From an uncultured Pseudomonadota bacterium (lineage in GTDB: Bacteria; Myxococcota_A; Polyangia; HGW-17), in the NCBI GenBank assembly GCA_938004375.1, contig CALKWH010000199.1:1-10042 (forward strand): a stretch of 10,042 nucleotides of DNA. Reading direction: 5' to 3'. The position numbers were made by a program, and so were the translations under genes. The first letter of the stretch is position 1, and every line of letters begins with the position of its first letter. The notes under the pieces were generated by a model, which saw nothing but the letters and a program-made list of their open reading frames with translations, made no database searches and was not told where the DNA came from. Shown here in pieces: positions 5,550 through 10,042 of this stretch.

Positions 5550-7334
5550 TCAGGGACGGCGGGCGATCCGGAATCCGAAGCCGGCGTGCTGGTGGTTGGG
5601 GAAGCCGTTGTGGCGCTGGTTCAGGACCAGGAGCGAGACGTCAAAGCCCCAGTAGGAGCCACAGCGGGTCCTGGCCGTTCCGGTCGCCGGTCCGCGGTAG
5701 TCGACGAGGGTGCCCGCGGGGAAGCCGCCGGACCAATCCCAGGTCCACTCGTACACGTTGCCGCTCAAATCATGTATGCCCAGCTCGTTGGGGAGCTTCA
5801 TCGCGGCGTCGTGGGTCTCGCCGTTGGCGTTGGCGTTGTACCAGGCATAGTCGGCGGCCACGTTCGCGCCCGTGCTCCCGGCGAAGGCCTTGTTGTAGCC
5901 CGTGTGGTTGATCTCGCCCGGCGCGGCCAGATCCGCGCCCATGGCCGCCCAGCGCCACTCCATCTCCGTGGGCAGGCGATACCCGGTGGCGTTCCAGTCG
6001 GCGGTGACCGCGTCCCAGGTCGCGTCGATGACCGTGGGGACCTCGGCGAAGGTGAGCGTGGAGAAGTCGACGCCCGCCACCGTGTACACGGGTTCCAGGC
6101 CTTCCAACAGGCTGAGTTTGTTGCAAAACGCGACGGCGTGGTACCAACTGACGGTCTCCACCGGCGCCCGCTTGTCATTGGAGTTTCCGGATGTGCCGGG
6201 GTCGACCCCCATGACGACGGCGAAGAGCGCGCGGGACACCTCTTCCCGGCTCATCAGGAAGGCGGAGATCGTGCTCAAGTTGGTCGCGGTGGCGTCCCGC
6301 TGGAAGGTGCCCGCGGGGACCGCCACCATCGAGGGCGTCGACGCGCACGCCCGGGTGTCGAACTCCGTGCACCACCATTGACACTGGAGCGGACCGCCCA
6401 GATCGAAGCCCTGGGACTCGCAGGTCAGCCCGCCCAGCTCCGTGATGTCGCAGAGCTCGCCATGGGTCCCCTGGATGATGCCGTCGCCGCACCATCCAAA
6501 GGGTTCGCACGGGCTCCAGTCCACGTCCGAGCAGTCGGGCAGGCAGGCGAGCTGGCCGCCATAATAGCCGTTGTCCGCGCAGGTGGTCCCCTCCAGTTCG
6601 GCGCCGTCGCAGTTCTCGCCGAACTCGCTCTGGATCACGTCGTCGCCGCAACGGCCGTCGCAGCCGGTGAAGTCGAAGGCGCAGGCGTCGGTGCAGGCGA
6701 GGGTCCCCGGGTAGTATCCCTGGGACTCGCAGGTCTCTTCCCCCAGGAATTCCCCCTCGCAGGGCTCGCCCGAGGCGCCCTGGTGAATCCCGTCGCCGCA
6801 GGTGCCGGCGGCCTCGCAAGGCGCGAGGTCGAAGCCGCTGCAGTCCGCAAGACAGGCCAGTTCGCCGCCATAGTAGCCCAGCAGCTCGCAGGTCTGACCC
6901 CCCAGCGCTGCCCCGTCGCAGGCCTCCGCGCCGACGACTAGGTCGTCTCCGCAGACGGACGTGCACACGGAGGGCGTGTCCTCGGTGCAATTCCAGCCCG
7001 CTTCCACCGTGCAGTCGGCGGCGCAGCCGTCGCCGGCCGCGGTGTTGTCGTCGTCGCAGGTCTCCCCCGTCTCCAGGACCCCGTTGCCGCAGGTGGAGAC
7101 GCAGCCCGACGCGTCCAGGGCGCCGCAATCCGCGGCACAGGCGAGGGTGCCTCCGCCGTAGCCGAGGGTTTCGCAGGACGCCCCCGCCAGCTCGGCGCCG
7201 TCGCAGACCTCGCCCTCCTGCAGGATCCCGTCGCCGCAGCCCGGGGTGGTCTTGTTCTCCTTCGGGTCGTCGTCGCAGGCGAAGAGTCCGCCGGTCAGGA
7301 GCAATGACATGATGATGAATGATCGGAGCAACAT
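5550..7334 (-). CDS. Lipoprotein with six Cys-rich repeats and a C-terminal SUMF1/FGE-fold domain
   Basis: A 594-residue exported protein. The signal peptide ends in a lipobox (LFAC, Cys20) followed by three Asp. Residues 33-330 are six Cys-rich repeats of about 45-50 residues. Residues 334-593 form a SUMF1 (formylglycine-generating-enzyme-like, C-type-lectin-related) domain: 'SMVAVPAGTFQ', 'REEVSRALFAVVMG', 'PVETVSWYHAVAFCNKLS', 'GYRLPTEMEWRWAAMG', 'NELGIHDLSGNVYEWTWDW' and 'GFGFRIAR'. True FGE uses a C-terminal cysteine pair to turn a sulfatase Cys into formylglycine; the matching segment here (RHNGFPNHQHAGFGFR) has none. No EgtB-type iron-binding triad was seen either. A binding or structural role is more likely than catalysis. 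The start is fixed by AGGAAGGA 7 bases upstream of the ATG. It lies 46 bases after the propeller protein gene with no terminator between, so the two are probably co-transcribed. Confidence 0.88.
   Translation of the reverse strand: MLLRSFIIMSLLLTGGLFACDDDPKENKTTPGCGDGILQEGEVCDGAELAGASCETLGYGGGTLACAADCGALDASGCVSTCGNGVLETGETCDDDNTAAGDGCAADCTVEAGWNCTEDTPSVCTSVCGDDLVVGAEACDGAALGGQTCELLGYYGGELACLADCSGFDLAPCEAAGTCGDGIHQGASGEPCEGEFLGEETCESQGYYPGTLACTDACAFDFTGCDGRCGDDVIQSEFGENCDGAELEGTTCADNGYYGGQLACLPDCSDVDWSPCEPFGWCGDGIIQGTHGELCDITELGGLTCESQGFDLGGPLQCQWWCTEFDTRACASTPSMVAVPAGTFQRDATATNLSTISAFLMSREEVSRALFAVVMGVDPGTSGNSNDKRAPVETVSWYHAVAFCNKLSLLEGLEPVYTVAGVDFSTLTFAEVPTVIDATWDAVTADWNATGYRLPTEMEWRWAAMGADLAAPGEINHTGYNKAFAGSTGANVAADYAWYNANANGETHDAAMKLPNELGIHDLSGNVYEWTWDWSGGFPAGTLVDYRGPATGTARTRCGSYWGFDVSLLVLNQRHNGFPNHQHAGFGFRIARRP
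6345..7238 (-). repeat. Six cysteine-rich protein repeats (five of one type, one DUF4215-type)
   Basis: In-frame repeats of the SUMF1 lipoprotein at residues 33-78, 82-124, 128-173, 179-225, 229-276 and 282-330. Repeats 1, 3, 4, 5 and 6 share a six-Cys plan: CGDGIxQ, a CDGAEL-like segment, TCExxGYYGG, LAC, DCS, then a terminal Cys. Repeat 2 is different; it is the 'CGNGVLETGETCDDDNTAAGDGC' type (DUF4215/Myxococcus Cys-rich repeat) ending 'GWNC...C'. The even Cys count per unit suggests disulfide-stabilised modules forming an extracellular stalk. Confidence 0.8.
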
Positions 7335-7340
7335 GGGTTA

Positions 7341-7348
7341 TCCTTCCT
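7341..7348 (-). promoter_or_regulatory. Strong ribosome binding site of the SUMF1-fold lipoprotein gene
   Basis: The minus strand reads AGGAAGGA 7 bases before the ATG at 7334, within a TAAGGAAGGATAACCC context. It fixes the first Met as the start over the in-frame Met9. It also contrasts with the next lipoprotein gene, which has no Shine-Dalgarno. Confidence 0.75.
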
Positions 7349-7380
7349 TATCCCGACTCGGGTGAACTTCCCGATCCCCG

Positions 7381-10042
7381 TCAGGGTTGATAGACGCAGT
7401 AGTCGATGACCGTGTACTTGAGGGCTCCGTTGTTCCGGCTCTTCTTGTAGACCACGAGCCAGATCTTGTAGCGATCCTGCATCCAGGAGCCGCTCTCGGA
7501 GTCGATGCCGCCGACGGTGCCCTCGTAGGAGGACGACTCGCCGATGGACACCTCGTACACGCTGGACTTCGAGTAGCCGCGGCTGTACGAGAGCCCGACC
7601 CCTGCGACGGAGGCGCCGGCAGTGAACTCGACGGACTGGGAGCGCTCCTCCTCGGTGGCCGAGGTGGAGGCCATCTCGATGGACTCGGTGATGGCGACGT
7701 CCTCGCCGATGTACTGGCCGTTGCTCATCCAGCCGTTGCCGTCGCGGATCAGGTCCTGACACTGATACGAGGTGCGGTAGGTCGATGGGTCGCCCAGGGT
7801 GTGCACGAAGGTCTCGGTCCCGATGCGCTGATCCGCTGCGATGCCGTTGTTGTACGTCTCAACCGTGGTGGCGTACCGTTCGGTGCCCTGCGGCACGTCG
7901 ATGGTCATGAGCCGGTTCTCTTCGGTGAGCGCGTCCGGGTCCGGGGCGGCGATGATCTCGTACTCGTAGGACGTGTACTCGGTGATGAAGTAGACCACGT
8001 AGTTGCGGGGGTTGGCGTCACGCCAGGGCGCGCTGAAGTGCTGGCCGACGGTCGTGCTCTCGGAGCGCGTGTCGGTCCGGGTGAACTCGCGACCGAGGCT
8101 CGCGGAGGCCCCGGCCTTGAACATGCCGCCGAGGGACTCGTACTCGAGGGAGAGCGTCACGGTGTTGGCGACCGAGACGGAGTTGCTGTTGGTCTGGGAG
8201 CGCTCGGTGGCCGTGCCGTAGTCGGTGGAGGACTCCTCGCGGAACTGCTCGGCGTCGAGCTTCACCGGCGGGGCGGCCAGGACCACCACCGGTCGCGGAT
8301 CGGTCCTGTGGGTCGTGCAGTTGCCGGTGAAGCGCAGCTTGAGGCTGTCGCCGTCGAAGTCGCCCACGGCCATCACCGGAGGGAGCTTGCGGGTGCCGGG
8401 TTTCGGACGCCAGCCCTTCTTGCCGACGGTCGTCTTGGGGTCGGAGTCCCGCGACCCGTAGATGACGAAGTCGTAGAACTGCTTGTACGGTTCGAGCTCG
8501 CCCACGAACAGGTCGTCGCGCAGGTCGCCGTCGAGGTCGCCTGCGGCCAGGTAATGGGCGCCGCCGCCGCGGGTGAAGTTGTCGATGACGTGGCCGGCCT
8601 GGTTCGACCAGGGCGAGGCCGCGGCGCCCAGGGCCACGTGGAGCAGGATCCCGGTGCGCTCGTTGGAGTCAATTACCTTGCGTCGGATATGGTGCAGCCA
8701 CACCTCGGACTTACCGTCCCCGTTCTGGTCCACAGCGACCAGAAGCGGCGTCATGTCGTTGTCCCAGTAATAACCGCTGGGGAGCTCGTAGTTCCAGAAG
8801 AGCGGGTCCGACAGCCGTCCCCCGCTGGCGGGCATGCCGTAGGTGGCGAACCCCATGGTGCGTCCCTTGTCGCGTTTGAAGCGCGCGACCACCAGTTCCA
8901 GGTCGCCGTCGTTGTCGAGATCGGCCATCACGATATTGGGGCGCGAGAAATTGGAGGTGTCAGAGCCCCGCTCCATGGCCAGTTGGACGAGGCCGTTGTT
9001 GTTCGCGTTGAGCCGCAGCAAGCGGGTTTCCCAGACGTTGTACTGGCCGACGTTCCGGCGGGTGTAAGCCACCGCGAGCTCGGCGCGGGTGTCGCCGGAG
9101 GCGGACCGGTCCATGTCGCCCACGGCGAGCTTCACGTCTGTGGCGTCGTTGAAGTCCATGGTCGCGAGATGTGCGAAGTCGGCCAGGGCGTCGTCATAGA
9201 CGACCACCCGGGTGGTCCAAGTGTTCTTGGACTTGGCGACGATGAGCTCGTCGCGGCCGTCGCCGTCCACGTCTCCGACGGCGAGGTCGAAGTCGTTGAA
9301 GGCCGCCGAGGCCTCGGGATCGTCCCAGGTTTTGATCACGCGCATCTGGTTCCAGCACGCGCCGGCGTTGGCCGAGCTCGCGCAGGAGTCGATCACGGAG
9401 TAGCGGATCTTTACCACGGAGCCGGATTTGTACGTGGAGAGCACGGCCACCTCGTCGCGGCCGTCGTCGTCGAAGTCGCCCACGGCTGCCTCGCGGTATT
9501 GTCCGTAGGACAGGTCGGCGCCCATGGCGTCGGTGATGTCGCCCATGCGGTCGCGGTCCTTCTGTTGCAGGTCGTCATGAACCTGTCCCCACACGGAGTT
9601 GGCGCCGTCGACCCCGCCCAGGCGCAGGAACTCGTGGCGCGCCAGGAGCGTCTTCTTGGGCACCGACAGCGGCGGCGAGTCACAGGAACCCTCGTCGCTG
9701 TCCGAGGCGGCCACGCTCGAGAAGTGGCCGATAGTGGCCGAGAGGGTGCCGGCGGCCGTGTTCACGTCGGTGAAGATCCGCAGCTCCCAGGCGCCGTCTC
9801 CGGCCGTGGCCAGGTGCAGATCGTCGAGGGTGACGTCCCAGCCGGCCGTGGCCCACAGCGTGGTGTTGACGGGCAGCGTCACGGTCACCGGCATGAGGAA
9901 CTGCAGGCCGTGGGGGTAGAACTCGACGGGCAGGGTGGCCAGGTGCGCCGAAGGGGTGAACAGGCTGCTCGGCCTCGCGGCGATGCGGGTGGTCTCGGCC
10001 ACGGCGCCCACCGGCACGTCGAGGGTGGCCGCGCCGAAGTCG
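7381..10042 (-). CDS. Large exported protein, 5'-truncated by the window: ZU5-like segment, FG-GAP/VCBS propeller, aerolysin-like beta C-terminus
   Basis: The frame is open to the window edge, and the residues before the GTG at 10017 (DFGAATLD) complete a domain, so the true start lies outside; numbering here is from that GTG. Upstream residues plus 1-50 read 'FGAATLDVPVGAVAETTRI...YPHGLQFLMPVTVTLP', matching the ZU5-like pattern 'xVxIPAGAL...GLxFxxPVxLxLP'. Residues 177-563 hold seven FG-GAP/VCBS propeller blades with calcium-loop motifs such as DFDDDGRDE, DVDGDGRDE, DLDNDGDLE and DLDGDLRDD. Residues 594-878 contain two Ser/Thr-rich, alternating stretches (about 597-660 and 773-835) separated by 'NYVVYFITEYTSYEYEI', a look resembling aerolysin/ETX-MTX2 pore formers. 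That last reading is inference. The 3' end is complete, and the SUMF1-fold lipoprotein gene follows after 46 bases. Export is assumed from the architecture, as no signal peptide lies in the window. Confidence 0.85.
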   Translation of the reverse strand, partial: DFGAATLDVPVGAVAETTRIAARPSSLFTPSAHLATLPVEFYPHGLQFLMPVTVTLPVNTTLWATAGWDVTLDDLHLATAGDGAWELRIFTDVNTAAGTLSATIGHFSSVAASDSDEGSCDSPPLSVPKKTLLARHEFLRLGGVDGANSVWGQVHDDLQQKDRDRMGDITDAMGADLSYGQYREAAVGDFDDDGRDEVAVLSTYKSGSVVKIRYSVIDSCASSANAGACWNQMRVIKTWDDPEASAAFNDFDLAVGDVDGDGRDELIVAKSKNTWTTRVVVYDDALADFAHLATMDFNDATDVKLAVGDMDRSASGDTRAELAVAYTRRNVGQYNVWETRLLRLNANNNGLVQLAMERGSDTSNFSRPNIVMADLDNDGDLELVVARFKRDKGRTMGFATYGMPASGGRLSDPLFWNYELPSGYYWDNDMTPLLVAVDQNGDGKSEVWLHHIRRKVIDSNERTGILLHVALGAAASPWSNQAGHVIDNFTRGGGAHYLAAGDLDGDLRDDLFVGELEPYKQFYDFVIYGSRDSDPKTTVGKKGWRPKPGTRKLPPVMAVGDFDGDSLKLRFTGNCTTHRTDPRPVVVLAAPPVKLDAEQFREESSTDYGTATERSQTNSNSVSVANTVTLSLEYESLGGMFKAGASASLGREFTRTDTRSESTTVGQHFSAPWRDANPRNYVVYFITEYTSYEYEIIAAPDPDALTEENRLMTIDVPQGTERYATTVETYNNGIAADQRIGTETFVHTLGDPSTYRTSYQCQDLIRDGNGWMSNGQYIGEDVAITESIEMASTSATEEERSQSVEFTAGASVAGVGLSYSRGYSKSSVYEVSIGESSSYEGTVGGIDSESGSWMQDRYKIWLVVYKKSRNNGALKYTVIDYCVYQP
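8329..9489 (-). repeat. Seven FG-GAP/VCBS propeller blades
   Basis: In-frame blades lie at about residues 177-193, 246-262, 297-317, 362-379, 426-440, 489-506 and 548-563 of the propeller protein (numbered from the GTG at 10017). The core is 'AxGDxDxDGxxEhxV' (h, hydrophobic), an integrin-alpha-like calcium-binding loop. Blade 3 has an insertion (DMDRSASGDTRAE), and blade 7 is degenerate after DFDGDS. Seven blades is the usual count for a closed propeller. Confidence 0.85.

Noticed and set aside
5586..6941. 451-residue open frame on the plus strand opposite the SUMF1-fold lipoprotein
   Set aside because: It is a composition shadow of the Cys-rich repeats and SUMF1 domain, with no independent support.

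Overview
The window is high-G+C bacterial DNA in which every supportable gene reads from the minus strand. It most likely comes from a Myxococcota-like (former Deltaproteobacteria) or related predatory/soil lineage. The inference rests on large secreted proteins with 'CGNGVLETGETCDDDN'-type cysteine-rich repeats, 'CxDGLDNDGDGxADC' and 'NPCTNDxC' motifs, FG-GAP propellers and a SUMF1-fold lipoprotein, all commonly seen together in that group. No rRNA, tRNA, CRISPR array, transposase or phage gene was seen.

Left part (59-3532, read right to left): a tight five-gene operon with gaps of 4, 4, 31 and 6 bases. It starts at a good sigma70-like promoter (3584-3612). The order is a small single-span membrane protein, a class II glutamine-amidotransferase-like protein with a TTG start, a six-span membrane protein, the diadenylate cyclase CdaA, and its membrane-anchored YbbR-domain partner CdaR. 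CdaA makes cyclic di-AMP and CdaR is its usual regulator, so this is a c-di-AMP synthesis operon. Its first three genes are unfamiliar in that setting. The amidotransferase-like protein has Ser where the catalytic Cys2 should be and lacks a recognisable HNG motif, so it looks like a pseudo-amidotransferase or a protein with changed chemistry.

Right part (3641-10042): three exported proteins. From right to left these are a protein cut by the window edge (ZU5-like segment, seven-bladed FG-GAP/VCBS propeller, and a Ser/Thr-rich beta C-terminus reminiscent of aerolysin-type pore formers), a lipoprotein with six cysteine-rich repeats followed by a SUMF1/FGE-fold domain that lacks the catalytic cysteines, and a lipoprotein with a Cys-rich N-terminus, an unrecognised beta-rich centre and an Ig-like C-terminus. 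The first two are only 46 bases apart and probably co-transcribed. The third has its own promoter (5363-5391), placed so that transcription should start at or next to the ATG, which predicts a leaderless mRNA. A 13-bp imperfect inverted repeat (3620-3661) spans the end of this last gene and lies just upstream of the c-di-AMP operon promoter.

The best leads are the c-di-AMP operon with its degenerate amidotransferase, the propeller protein with a possible pore-forming C-terminus, and the predicted leaderless lipoprotein transcript.
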